A DNA stretch of 64,000 bases from NCBI GenBank assembly GCA_000697665.1, contig KL197751.1, forward strand, positions 114,099-178,098. Reading direction: 5' to 3'. A program made the translations under genes and the position numbers. The notes beneath the pieces are model-generated. The model saw nothing but the letters and a program-made list of their open reading frames with translations, ran no database searches and was not told where the DNA came from. Origin of the DNA: Jaapia argillacea MUCL 33604 (Eukaryota > Basidiomycota > Agaricomycetes > Jaapiales > Jaapiaceae). Positions 23,246-34,525 of this stretch are shown piece after piece; the first letter of the stretch is position 1, and the number at the start of each line of letters is the position of its first letter.

Positions 23246-24240
23246 TTGATAGAGAATTTGGACAACCTTCCATCCTTTCCTCACCTGCCTATGGAGCTTG
23301 TTGAGAGAATTCTTTGTTTTGCGATGGAAACCCGTGGGATGACAGTTATTCTAGCTCGTGTCGCGCGATTCATGTACGAGCGGGCTGTCAAGTGCCTCTA
23401 TCCGACGATCAGGGTAAGCTCTGAGCATTCGACCATTTCATCTGCTTGATTTGATTGATTCTGGAAAAGATCACTTGGTTCATGCGTCACAAAAGCCTGG
23501 CTCTCGCTGTGAAACGAAACAAACGGCTGGCAGGACTGGTGAAGTCAATAATCGTTGATATGGGCGGTGACGGTTCATCTCCGCGTGAGGGAAGTAAAAG
23601 TCTCGTCACCATCCTACGAGCTGTCGCTCCCAACCTTCGGGACCTCCATATCCTACGCAACGACGATAACTACGTCGACTATGGTTATTCATTTATAAAG
23701 ATTCACTCGCTTCTCCTTGACGGACATCACACCCCACCATCATATAACCTCATCAATTCCAACCTCGCCCACCTCATCGCAGACGGCCCCCACGAATTTT
23801 CGCACTTTTCGGCCAAACTGTGCCCTTCATTGGCGCATGTCGCTACATTTGTAATGATGCCGTATCCCATCTTATGGGAGGAGGATACAAAGCCTCAGCT
23901 TATCGCGTTCATAAATCAACCCGGCTCCCCACTATGTTATCTTGTGCTTATCCTCGCACACGGGACAGAGTCGACTGTCATTGCCGAGTTAACACCATCC
24001 GTCCCGGATCATATCCAACTCGTCATCGTCCTCCTTCCCCCAGCATTCTCCCCTTACCACGAGATAAATGATTGCGACTTCCGTAATCTTCGAGAGAAGA
24101 TGTCCGAAGCTCATTTCAATGGGACTCTCTGGGATGCGAAGCAATGTACAGCTGTCGGGCTCTTTGGAGGCTTGGAGAAGCACGTCCAGTCCCCATATCG
24201 ACCGCCTTCACCTCCCCATGAGTACCGGACGCACCGTTGA
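23246..24240 (+). CDS. F-box-like protein (N-terminal exon not resolved)
   Basis: The exon at about 23251-23413 carries an F-box-like start: LPSFPHLPMELVERILCFAM, then ILARVARFMYERAVKCLYPT. A short intron (gtaagc ... aaaag near 23471) leads to the main exon: ITWFMRHKSLALAVKRNKRL, LVTILRAVAPNLRDLHILRN, LAHLIADGPHEFSHFSAKL, and an end in PPSPPHEYRTHR. The family is common in Agaricomycetes. The frame is open to 23246 but has no ATG before residue 13 of the F-box segment. An upstream basic exon (starting near 23085) could supply the start, but its frame does not join cleanly. A role as ubiquitin-ligase adaptor is inferred from the F-box only. Confidence 0.6.
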
Positions 24241-24588
24241 TGAGATGTCTTGCGGTGCCCGACGCACCGTGATTGTTGTGTCGACGGGATTATTGGTCAT
24301 CCCGCGGGTGGGATGGGACGCCCCGGATGTTTATCTTATCGTTGTGTTGCGACAGAACGGGGGTATCACGATCGCTGCCACTCTGCAGCAAATGAATTCT
24401 AATGAGCACGAATGAAATTTCGCCCGCGCTGGGGTCAATGCCAACCGGCTTGCAGGGACTTTCCGCATGTTACGTGGACCCGACCAGTAAGGATCCAAAG
24501 CCTTCAAATTAGGGACGTTGCATTACGAGGAATACATTCTAGGAACCCAACAGCCCGTTGGAGGCGCAGAAGGGTTACCATGAAATGA

Positions 24589-25448
24589 TCAACGTTCCAT
24601 CAAGTACAGGGACAGAGCCTCTATCGCAGCTGCACCCTCTTCATCCGCGACACGGAGATCTGTGATCCAGTACCGGCAAGAAGGACCCCACTTGGTGGTC
24701 GTATCGATGGCAAGACGAGCTTGGTCATGCGGCTCGTTTCTCCAAACAGTCACCTCCCACCAATTGGGCTCCTCAACCTGATTTTTACCGACCTTCCCAC
24801 CTCCGTTCCCGTTGGACTCAGTGACGGCAGCCTTTCGTGCTTCATCGAAGATCCTTGCCATAGCCTTCACGTCGTCCGTGATCACCAGCTCGGTACCGGT
24901 TTCGACTCGAATCCTATCGACATCCAGATCATGCGACCAGTGGTCCTCGGGTTCATAATCGGGGTCCTCGTTGCACCGCTCCTCGTGTTTCAGGAGTAAT
25001 TTGTGGCCTTGGAGCAAGTCGGATTTCAGGAGGAGGTGGGCTTGTTCGCCAGTGTTGTGGAGGATCGTGTCGCTGAGGGCGTCAAGCCAGGTTATGTAAA
25101 TGACTGGATCATCTTGACCCTCGGTTTTGGATCCTTCGGATCCGGAATCCTTTTCACCACCTTTATTTGATTGACCTTCACAAACCTCGACATCACTGGT
25201 TTCAGAGGGTGGGCCCTCATCCTCTTCCTCAGGCGTCATGGACCGTGGGCGGCGTATCAGGGGTCGCTTAGGCTCCGATTCGTGAATGGACGAGGAGGCG
25301 CGTTTTCTAGTGGCTATTAGTACGAGATATATCAGATGGTCATTTTGGGAGGACTTGAGAAGCCGGACGAGCACTCACCAGCAGAGGAAGGAAAGGACAA
25401 CCCCACGTTACCCTCCTCTGGCGTCCTGGATCTTGGGCGGCGAAGCAT
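24589..25448 (-). CDS. Acidic protein of unknown family, copy 2
   Basis: Exon 1 (25379-25448) encodes MLRRPRSRTPEEGNVGLSFP and SSA; a 65-base intron (gtgagt ... taatag) follows. Exon 2 continues ATRKRASSSIHESEPKRPLI, RRPRSMTPEEEDEGPPSE. The motif [L/I]RRPRSxTPEE thus appears twice, once on each side of the intron. The body has DPVIYITWLDALSDTILHNT, LLQGHKLLLKHEE, MARIFDEARKAAV, VEEPNWWEVTVWRNEP and YWITDLRVADEEGAAAIEAL, ending YLMER. It is the full-length paralogue of the gene at 14661-15488. No domain recognised. The repeated basic RPRSxTP motif resembles a phosphorylation or nuclear-import site, which is only a suggestion. Confidence 0.7.
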
Positions 25449-26600
25449 CACTTTTCCGCGTCAAGCACGGCAACGGACAAATGTCTTGATAAATGCCACG
25501 ATAGCGCCAAATTTCCATGAGTGCCGCGAAACGAGAGTAACAGTACCCGCTCACCGACTCGGACCGATCTGTCCTGGAAACGATTATTGTCACAGCGGTG
25601 GAGGGTTGTCAGGGGGTTATTACCTCAGGCCTGAGATACGGTAAATGTGAGGGATGGAATCACTCAACCACGAAGTTCAAGTTCAAGTTTAGTCCTTATG
25701 TAAAGCTAATCCCGCCTACATGAAGAATGACTGTGACCAAGGGACTCCCAGGCATTAATATTGTGACCTTGACCTTCAAGTTCGCATCCTCCTTGCCATC
25801 TTGCTATTTTCCCCATGATGCTCTTGAGAGTCCCCAAAAGCCGAGTAAGCTGAGGCCGACAAGCTGGTAGGGAGCGTTATCATCAGAGTCGAATTCAGGA
25901 GCATGCGAATAAGTAGGACACGACTTCAAGCGTATATGCTGCATTGACGTTGTTTGTCAATACACGAACTCATCAAAACCTACGATGACGACTAATTCCG
26001 AGAAGATGGCCGTCCTCTCAAGGCCCTAAGTCGACTCCCTGATTCTCTAATCCACCCGGTCTGATTGCTTGGTTGAAGAAACCAGCCAACCCAGGATTCG
26101 AAACGGGGTGGAAGCTACCAAGCGTATTTTGGTGCGTTTCGAAATTCCTGTGTCTCCGTTCATTCCAGCTGGAACCGTCTTCTCTCCGGGATGAGTCGAG
26201 AAGATGTTGTGGGAGGCGATCGTCGCGGTTTGCCCGACCTTCGGTGAAACCACAGGTTGGTTTGGGCGTTATCCAGGCGCTCCCATTACACTGGAGGTCA
26301 GGTCTAAGCTCTGACTGACTTCGCTCATTCCGCTCACGCCAATCTGATGCTCTCGTGCGTGAAGACAATCCTTGTAATTTTGGTAATGCTATTCTTCTCA
26401 TTATTCCTCGGTGGGCTGTTGCCTCGTCCCATCAGCATGTGGTGTTGTGACGTTTGCATCATTAGAGCTTCCATGTTCTCGCGTCCATGGCATCATCCGT
26501 GCCGCCTTTCGTACGATGTTGTTGGATATCGGTCCTTGACAGACTTTGTTTGGCCCACATAAGATTTCGTGGATTTGTCTGGGTCGATACAAAGCCTGAA
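25449..26600. other. Intergenic, about 1.15 kb, nothing assigned
   Basis: Several short frames occur on both strands (for example minus 26018-26401, 127 codons). They have no recognisable motif and overlap each other on opposite strands. No repeat or RNA gene was recognised. Confidence 0.4.
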
Positions 26601-27805
26601 CTATGCATAAGGAGTCCAACAATTACCGTTCGCTAACTCGACTGTCCCGTTAGGTACAAGACCATGTATCCATGAAGCGGTATCCCTCTCTTTATCTCTA
26701 ACGCCCCTGCGATGAGGGGCCAGCTTGATCCTGCGCAGAGTAGAGCTCAAGCTTTGCAAAGCTTCGCCCAACCTAGCACGATCAGCTCCCACATGTAAGT
26801 TGACGAGCTGTTCCAAAGGCGCTTTCGCAGCTGCCAAGGCGCAGATAGCATCTCCACCACCTTCGAATACCCGGAGGCAAGGAAACATCCCTGGTTCGAT
26901 TTCGGCCCAAGGTAGAGGTGTGGAGTAGCATTCGAGGACTCGGAGGGAATGGATGGATGGATGTCGGCGGAAGAATGTTGAGAGGATGGTGGTAGAGCAT
27001 GTGGCGCCTGTTAACGAGAGGTCCTTCAGGTTTGGCCAGCGGGCGCAGGAGAGGAAGTTATCGAAGGATCTCCCCATAAAGGTGGCGTGATTTGTGAGGA
27101 AGCTAAGTTCGAGGGTCTCGAGATGTCGAGATTGGAGGAGGAAGTCTTCCAAGGGACTATTATGTGGAATAGTTAGCGATTTGGTAACGAAGCGGAACTT
27201 GGTGATGTTTTCGAACTGGAAGAGCTACTCAGGCGAAGTTAGACATTGCGCGTATGGAGAGGTATCTCTCTCACCTTCGATTCAGCCATCCAGCCTGTAC
27301 AATGATACGGCCCCACATGCAAGTCGATGATTTGCAGGTCGGTGAGGAGACCACATACCCTCCCCTCCGAAACGGGAGTGAGCTCCTTTTCCGGAGGTGG
27401 TGGAACACTCTGACTAAGATCCCACTGCAGAGTTCTGAGACACCTCATCCATCGCAACGACTGAAAGATATGGCGAAACGCAACACTGTCATCTCCTAGA
27501 TCACACCCTCGCGATGGAGAAGGTACAGCCAAGGATCGAGGTACGCGGAAATCGTCCTCAGAGATTCGTAAAACACGAAGATGTCGAGAATGTTCGGGAT
27601 GACGAGCGAGGTGATCCCACAGAGTGGCATGCCAGATAGGCGCACTAAGCGAGCGGAATTCGAGGACGTTAGGGATTAAGAATTGTGAAAGGGAATGGCA
27701 GGTGAGGGCGAGGGATAGAACGTCTGAAGGCTGGTCAATTTCATGTAGGATGGCGTCAAAGATTTCCGGTGGGACTGGAGTAAACAGCCCCTCGACTTGG
27801 GACAT
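26601..27805 (-). CDS. F-box protein with LRR-like C-terminus
   Basis: Exon 1 starts MSQVEGLFTPVPPEIFDAIL and continues HEIDQPSDVLSLALTCHSLS, a classic F-box (VPPEIxxxILxxIxxPxDxLSLALTCxxLS), then ARHPEHSRHLRVLRISEDDF. It ends at MAESK before gtgaga near 27272. Exon 2 begins FENITKFRFVTKSLTIPHNS and carries LRR-like strands: LETLELSFLTNHATFMGRSF, NLKDLSLTGATCSTTILSTF, LRVLECYSTPLPWAEIEPGM. The stop is at 26601. The total is about 375 residues. Probable SCF substrate receptor; target unknown. It belongs to the general Agaricomycete F-box type, distinct from the A-H family around it. Confidence 0.75.
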
Positions 27806-28249
27806 TGTAATGGGGTAAGGACAGAGAGACCAAGCAACGACTCGGGTGGATAAAATGGTACCATATGGATCGAACTAGCATTTTTCGGGCAAGGCTATGT
27901 CGAGTTCAAAGCAAACCCAATAAGTCGTAGCTCGAGGTATCGCCAGGATGATCACGTACAATTGCTAGACTGTAGTCATGCTGTGGTAAAACTTTACGGA
28001 ACCGAAAAGGGTGGCGAGAGCTGGCAGTCTGCCAATCATTCTCGAAGATATTGTGGCTTGATCATCATGTGAGGACCTAGCCGCGAGAGGTGTGATGGTT
28101 CGGCGCTCCATTTCTCCACCGTGGTATACAAAGACGTAACAAACGAACCCGAGGGCAACCAACGATGGAAATCCCTCCAACTCGCAGAGAGAGGACACGA
28201 GGCCAACCGAGGCAAGGTGCATGCCAATCACCGACTCAAAGCGCTCAAC
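27806..28249. other. Intergenic between F-box gene and copy H
   Basis: About 440 bases on the downstream side of copy H. In intact relatives (A-C, F, G) a C-terminal third and a last exon would follow here; none was recognised. Confidence 0.4.
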
Positions 28250-29473
28250 TCAATTCCACCTGTTGTACGGCCCTCCACGCACGGCATCATACGTCCAAGT
28301 CACATCCCCCACACCATCTTTCAGCAAAGCACACATCCTAACCCCCTTGTGTCTCTCCCAAAACCGATCCAAGTCCTCGCGCTGCATTTCGCCAGATATA
28401 TTGAGATGTTCGAGGGTGGGAATGGATATGAGAGGGAGGAGGGAGGATAAGGAGACGAAAGGGGGTTGGGATATCGAAGTGACGGCGAGGAAGATGAGGG
28501 GGGAGGAGTTGATGGTTTGTGTTATGTAGGGTAGCCAGCGAGGGGTGAACATAAGTGGATGGGCGATCCAGAGCTCACTTAGGGTGGTGGAGGCTGAGGG
28601 GATATGAAGTGAGAGGAGCTTGCCGAGGTCTGAGCGAGTGAGTGGGTGCTCGTGTGGTGGTGAGTCGGTATGTTGAGTTTGGCATATCGGAAGGGTATCA
28701 ACGATAGACAATGATCGACACTCCTTCTGTGCCATCACGTCTAAAACTCTAGCGAGCGCTTCGTCCTCCGCTGCATTCCCTCCATCAAAAATGTCGATTC
28801 CCTCATAACGATAAGGACAAAATCCTAACAAACCATGCCAAACGAAGGCACCTTCTGGACGAAATCGGCGAAGATGGATAACTTTTCGACATATAGTTCA
28901 TGGACGTGAACCCAAATGCCAGCGATTTTCGGTAGAGCGGGGTGAGGGAGTCGAGTGAGAGCCTCGAGACATTCAAAGTCGAGCTCGGTACTGATTCTGA
29001 GGGTATATTTGGCAAGTCATCGGGCGTTAGCTCGTTTGTTGCAAAAGGTTTGCAGCTTGTATCGTTTAAGCAAGCGGGAGATCTCGACGTGTGTCTGTTG
29101 ATTTGCTGTCGGTGCCAAGAGCATTGCAAAGTGGTGTCTGGGATACAGATTTGGTTGTGAATAAACATGGCAAGGAGTGAAGAGGATGGATACCAAGACA
29201 CGTTGAGCAACTCCTATATCCCAGAATGACGCGTATCAGGACCTGTTATCGTTTCTTCGTGCTATAGTTCAGCGCGTCCTGATGTTGACGTCGTGGAGAA
29301 CGTTATACCTGGAGACTTCCAGACGAAGATACTCCCGATATCGAGGATGGCCTTAGAATGGTGGTTTCAGATGCGTCATTTGGGAAGATGGAGGCTGCGC
29401 CAACGAGGGTATCGACTGCGGTTTCGGTAGCAGATGCCAGGGATTCCTTAGAGAAATGTGGTTGGACTTGCAT
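28250..29473 (-). pseudogene. Copy H of the A-H family, decayed
   Basis: Exon 1 is well kept (MQVQPHFSKESLASATETAV, DTLVGAASIFPNDASETTIL, RPSS). The large exon gives VEISRLLKRYKLQTFCNKRA, then an in-frame TGA near 29019 where copies D and E read a basic codon. It goes on with LAKYTLRISTELDFECLEAL and LPKIAGIWVHVHELYVEKLS. Near 28835 the frame shifts before FCPYRYEGIDIFDGGNAAED. The remainder (HPLMFTPRWLPYITQTINSS, ISGEMQREDLDRFWERHKGV) is open to the stop at 28250. At least one stop and one frameshift make a non-functional gene likely. It is closest to copies D and E, which lie on the opposite strand 26 kb away, and like them lacks the C-terminal third. Confidence 0.7.
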
Positions 29474-29485
29474 TTTGGGTACCAA

Positions 29486-31349
29486 TAGTGAGGGATTCGT
29501 CTTGGTGTAGTGTCCTATCCGACCAAGGAGTCAAGGCCATAGGAATGGACCCTTCGAAGCTGCAAAGCAGTACAGATGGCATGCATCAGAATGGTGTTCG
29601 ATCAGATTCGCCCAAGTCTATCGTTGGTGTGCCGAGGTCGCAGTATCACAAACGGTTTGCAGACACTCCAAATCGAAGTCGTCAGTAGGGGAAGTGACAG
29701 TCAGCGGAGTCTACATGCGGCCAAAGATTTGATCAAATATTCAGGCTCCGCGACAATATATTTCGCTCTTTCACCACGAACGTCTATCATTCAAAAGTAT
29801 TGGAGGCAACCACCTTTCTTCAGAAAGAGATCAGTCTGCAGGCCGACAGGCTACGTGTCTTTTTTGAAAATAGCTTTTCAGCACAGGTGCGATTTGAGTT
29901 TCTTGTCTTTGTGGGGCATCGCCCTCTAGATCAACTGGGGAAGACTGCCCAGGTGTGTTAGGTGGGCGTGTCGATTCCAGCGCAGGCGAGCTTGTACCTA
30001 ATGGCGACATAGGGCTTGGAGGAACGTGGATATTGTGTCGACGACGGCGAAGGTCTCTCGGTCTTCGTGTCCCTTCACTCCAAGTACGCGTTCGTATTTC
30101 AGAAACTTGGGGTCCCTATGTTGAGTTCCCGATGCGTCCGCCCTACGGCATCCTTTCGGGGGCCTGTGTGCCTCTTCGCGGTTTTTTTATTGCCCAGTGC
30201 CTGTTGATTTCTCCTCCGATCGGGTCGTTCCCCCCGATTACTGAGCAATTGCTCCATGTTAGCACACCTCCCCCGAGATTGCGATCTCAGTTCCACTCTT
30301 TGTGGTTCATCCGGCTCCGCGAAATATCTCTGCTGGCTCTTGTTAGCCCTGGCCCCTCTCATCATCCACTTTACACACGCCAGAAGCTCTGCCCAGCGAC
30401 CCCGTTTCTCTCTTTCCGAGTGGATTGTCTGATTGTACCTCAGATGAGTGTTATTTCCGAAGAAGTTGCTCCGACATCAGCAATCTGGACCATCGACTCC
30501 CAAGCTTTCCCATCGTTTTCAGCCTTTGCATACTCGGATGCCGATTCACGTGCGTAATCTATATTTCTCGCGATCGATCCACAGTCTCCAACCATCTCAA
30601 AATAGGCTCCTCCAAGTCGCAGGAAGTCACTTCAATTAGCTCGACGACAGGTATGCCTTCCGATGCATCCAATTCGGAGTGTTGACGAGTGGACATGTGC
30701 TAAAACCCTAACCAGGCCTCGAACACATGGGACTCGACCTTCGACTTCCTTTCCGCCGGTATTACGACTCCACAAGCACCTGGTGGTTCTAACGGCTCGG
30801 TCGGGTGTCGACAACCCGCCCGGTGCGCCACTCTCGTCTCTCACTGCCTCCATCTTCACACATCTCAGAACGTCCGCTCCATCTTATCCCCCCCACATTT
30901 CGCCGATGGACAACGGATCAATGCCTAATTGTATGCCACACGAGGTGGTATTTTGGGAGCCTTGGCTGGCAGTTCCTCCGATGTCAACAATCTGGACCAT
31001 CACCACTCAAACTTCAACCCCTTTCCCAGGTGTTGCCATCAATATCGCTCTACACGATACTTCGAGTGCCAGGCACCAGGCTGCCGTGAGTATTTTAGGC
31101 TTCTTCTTGCAGATTAGCATTTTCCGACTTACCGGAAATGGACCTCGTAGGACACGACTATTCATCAGCGTCCAAGTTCTCATACACACGCCGTTAAGCA
31201 CTATAGGTACCGCTCTGCCCTCGTTCTACCTATATCATGGTAAGGAGAACATGTGGGCCCTGCCGTGACTTACCGCGCCTTCTTTCCCTCTCTCCCTCTG
31301 CTTGCTTGTTGTCACTTTGGATCTTTTCGGCGAGTAACGAGTGGACGCC
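29486..31349. other. 1.9 kb of unassigned sequence, possibly coding in part
   Basis: Plus-strand frames here look partly coding but no family is recognised. Two pieces resemble each other: SCSDISNLDHRLPSFPIVFS (about 30467) and SSSDVNNLDHHHSNFNPFPR (about 30976), hinting at a duplicated exon. Another good-looking stretch is ASNTWDSTFDFLSAGITTPQ near 30720 after a possible acceptor. No reliable start, splice set or stop could be joined into a gene. Confidence 0.3.
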
Positions 31350-33625
31350 ATGGGCGATGTAGGCGTGGTACTGGGCGCCGTTCTCTGTGGAGGCTTCGTC
31401 TCTCTTGCGTATGTTATTTTTTGTGATTCATAGGTGAGAAAGGTAGCTGATTGTTATGTTCCCTCGTGGTGACAGTCTCACGGGAATCGTCAACATGCAA
31501 GCCTTCAGCTATTTCCGTCGGTACAAGTCGGATTACACCAGAGTCAGACTCACCGTACGTCCATCGCTTGCATCCTCTTACCTCGTAATGCTCAATTAAC
31601 CATTACCCTCCCAGGTGCTTGTTGTTTGGTATGTCCCAACGCCCACTATGTCCAATACTTGTATCTCGGAATAAACTCGGCTTAATATCGTCAGGCTTCT
31701 TGACTTGACACATGCAGCTCTTGTGTGCAGTGCGAATTGGCAGTATCTTATCAACCATTGGGGAGATAATCAGATATTCGACCATATCTCTTTGTGGGTT
31801 ATCTTGTTGTGCTTCTTCCTTCGAGGGCAGCAAACTTAGCTGATTCGCGTGTGCAGGCCTATCGCGGTTCGCCTGCTTCTCCTTCTATCTACATGGCACC
31901 CGCTAACGAGCTATTATCTTCCAGTTGTCTGTTGGAACCACGGTACGCACATTTCATCGTCCTTCATCGGGATTGGGTTGACCATTTTCCGGCTTGTTTT
32001 GCAGGCTATGATCACGTTCATAATTCATAGGTTACTCCATCGCTCCCTGCTCAGGGTCTAAAGCTCACTTTTCTTTCAGCTTCTTCATTCGCCGAGTTCT
32101 CGTCCGTACGTCAACGTTTCGAAAGTGGCTGTTTCTGATCAATAGTTAACGATTCTGACAGTAAGCAACGGCAATTGGTTCATCTGCGGACCCATGGTGA
32201 ACATTCATCCATACTGTGTTCATTTGACACGAACTTACCGTCTGATTATTCAGTTCCTTCTGGCCTTTTTACGCCTTCGTAAGTCGCCAATCGCTTTTTT
32301 GGGCTGCCTCTTGCTCAGTGAAGAGCTGGTAAACTTCAGTGGCGGCTTCCGGTACGTCTATGCTGACCACTTGTTGGCCCCTTGTCTCACTCTGATCTCT
32401 TTTCCCGATAGCGTCAACTGGTTTGATGTTTGTATTTAACAGCTGCCGATCCTAGCCATAAGCTGAATCTGAGTCTTAGGATTCGAGTCCGAAGCTATAA
32501 CCGCTTTGTCAGCGAATGCTCCGTGAGTACTTGAGTCCTCACTCAAGTTGGCGTTCTTACATTGCGTCTCATTCGCAACAACACTGATCACCTCATCGTT
32601 TCGATACCTAGTGGGTATTCACATTTGGACTCTCCAGCGCCTCAGCTCTGGACGTTCTAGTTACCATTTCTTTGTGTTATTACTTGGTTCACAGCCGGAC
32701 GGGGCATTCAAAGTAAGTCATCAGATATCCTTCCCAATATAAAGCTGAATGTCTAGTCTATCCACAGCATGGATTATGTTATCGACAAAATCATGGTGTA
32801 TACTATCAACAACGGAAGCTTGACTTGGTGCGGTCCCTCCTTTCATCCTAAACTCGATTTTCTCCTGTCTAAACAACGAACCTGTAGTATGTGTACTATC
32901 ATCTCGTTGATCTGCGTAAGTGTCTAGTTTGTCGAACCAGTCGCAATAATTCACAACTCAGCTAATGCCACATGGCCCCGGTTCTGGTAATATCAGTGGG
33001 TTACGATGTCCCACAACCTTGTATTTCTTGGCATCCATTTCGCCATCAGCAAACGTGAGTTTCCGTACGAACTTTCGAAGTCTTCAGCCCCGAATGCTCA
33101 CCACACGTTATAATCACCAGTCTATGCCATTTCATTCTTGGCTACGTAGGTGTTCTATATGCTTTGGTTTGATGTCGTCCGACCCTCATCTCTGACGGCT
33201 TGTTCTCTCCCGTAGTCTCAATTCACGTGATACATTGCGTGAACGCTCTGAGAGCGCGTCTAACCGCGGACACCAACTGCCTGTCATGTTTCCAGCCAGA
33301 TATGCGAACGATCGCGTCTCTGTCAGCCCGTCTCCTCTTGTCCGCTAGGCGGGCTCCGCTTACCAGAGCTGAACGAATGAATGCTTTACAGGCTAGGGAC
33401 GATGGTGAACTGCGGACGACGAAGGTCTGTCTGGTCCTACTATTTTTCGCCTGGTATCCGAGGGGTTGACAGTTTCACTTGGTGTAGCTGGAGATCAGTG
33501 TGCAGAAAACGGTTGAATATGAAGTGGATGAACCTTATGATACAGCCCTTCGTGCTGGGTTTGGTGGACCTGGGGGGGTTGCCTCAACGTCCAGGCTGGG
33601 AGCACTTACCAAGGGGAGAATATAA
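31350..33625 (+). CDS. DUF6534-type multi-pass membrane protein, copy 2
   Basis: Blocks in order: MGDVGVVLGAVLCGGFVSLA (31350); LTGIVNMQAFSYFRRYKSDY, TRVRLT; LLDLTHAALVCSANWQYLIN, HWGDNQIFDHISL near 31700-31795; an FFIRRVL exon near 32085; VSNGNWFICGPM near 32160; MDYVIDKIMVYTINNGSLTW (32770-32829); a GIHFAISK exon; VYAISFLAT; LNSRDTLRERSESASNRGHQ and LPVMFPARYANDR (about 33218-33320). Then come the short exon ARDDGELRTTK (ending near 33423) and the last exon LEISVQKTVEYEVDEPYDTA (33488), ending in TAA. More than ten small exons. The short penultimate and last exons line up with those of copies 1, 3 and 4, which fixes the 3' end. Unknown function; integral membrane. Confidence 0.75.
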
Positions 33626-34525
33626 AAGAAGCTTCAACTTGCGTGAGAGCTGAAATGAGCGTCATCAGTACCAGGTATTTGACTGTAAGGGCTTCTTCAC
33701 TCCTTTGTGGAACAAGGCCGCCTTGGAACATTTCAACGCTGTTGCGACCTGACCCCCTTTCTGATCAGCTTCGGTTTTTGAGTGTTTATCCGGCCTCGTT
33801 CTCTACATATAAGCATCCCGTTACCCTCCGTTCACCCAGGACCATTCTCAGCATCGCCCGACCTGTCAGCGCCTCGCGTCTTCCTTATCGCACGTTTCCT
33901 GCCATGTGCGCTGATCACTCGACGCTGCGTCTGTTGCTTGCCAGTACTTTGGCTCTACGATTCCAGATGCCTGACAAGATCGACACCCGCCCTACTATCT
34001 TCCGTCTATCCAGCTACAATCATCAATTGCAAACCGCCCCCGCTTCATTTCGCGATTTGCCAATGTCTGATTTCATGGAGAATAGTTTTCGGAGGGCCAT
34101 GTGGTTGTGGCGCCTCCCTTGCCCTTTTGGTGCTGTCCGGGATGCTGGACGATCCTCATCAACCGTTGCCATCTGCATTGGAAAAAATCATCCTACCAGA
34201 TCCTACCCGACCTGCCAACTACCCAGCGCATTGAGAGCTCGTCTGGAGGTTTCATGTTTGTCCAGGCTCCGGGATGGACGGACGGGACTGATATGATGGT
34301 TGCTCGGGGGCAATCTCTCGCTGTGTCCTGGATTTTCATCATCAATCTTCCTTTTGTGGGGCAACCGACAGTTCCATCATGTCAAACGGTTTGGCACGAG
34401 TTTGGGATGGGATCGCAAGACCAATTCGTTCCGACCATGAGCTATTTAGACGCTGATAGCGATGGCACGGAGAGACATATTTTCTCTATACCTCTATCTG
34501 CACCTCTAATTCGAATACGACCGAC
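33626..34525. other. 900 bases between two DUF6534 genes, unassigned
   Basis: A plus-strand frame (33643-34296) is open for 217 codons but shows no family motif, and two further overlapping frames are equally long. It may be a fast-evolving or decayed gene. Otherwise it contains the promoter of copy 3. Confidence 0.35.

Noticed and set aside
26018-26401. 127-codon minus-strand frame and a GGATTCGAA string, considered as a gene or a tRNA B box
   Set aside because: The frame has no motif, and no cloverleaf could be folded around the B-box-like string.
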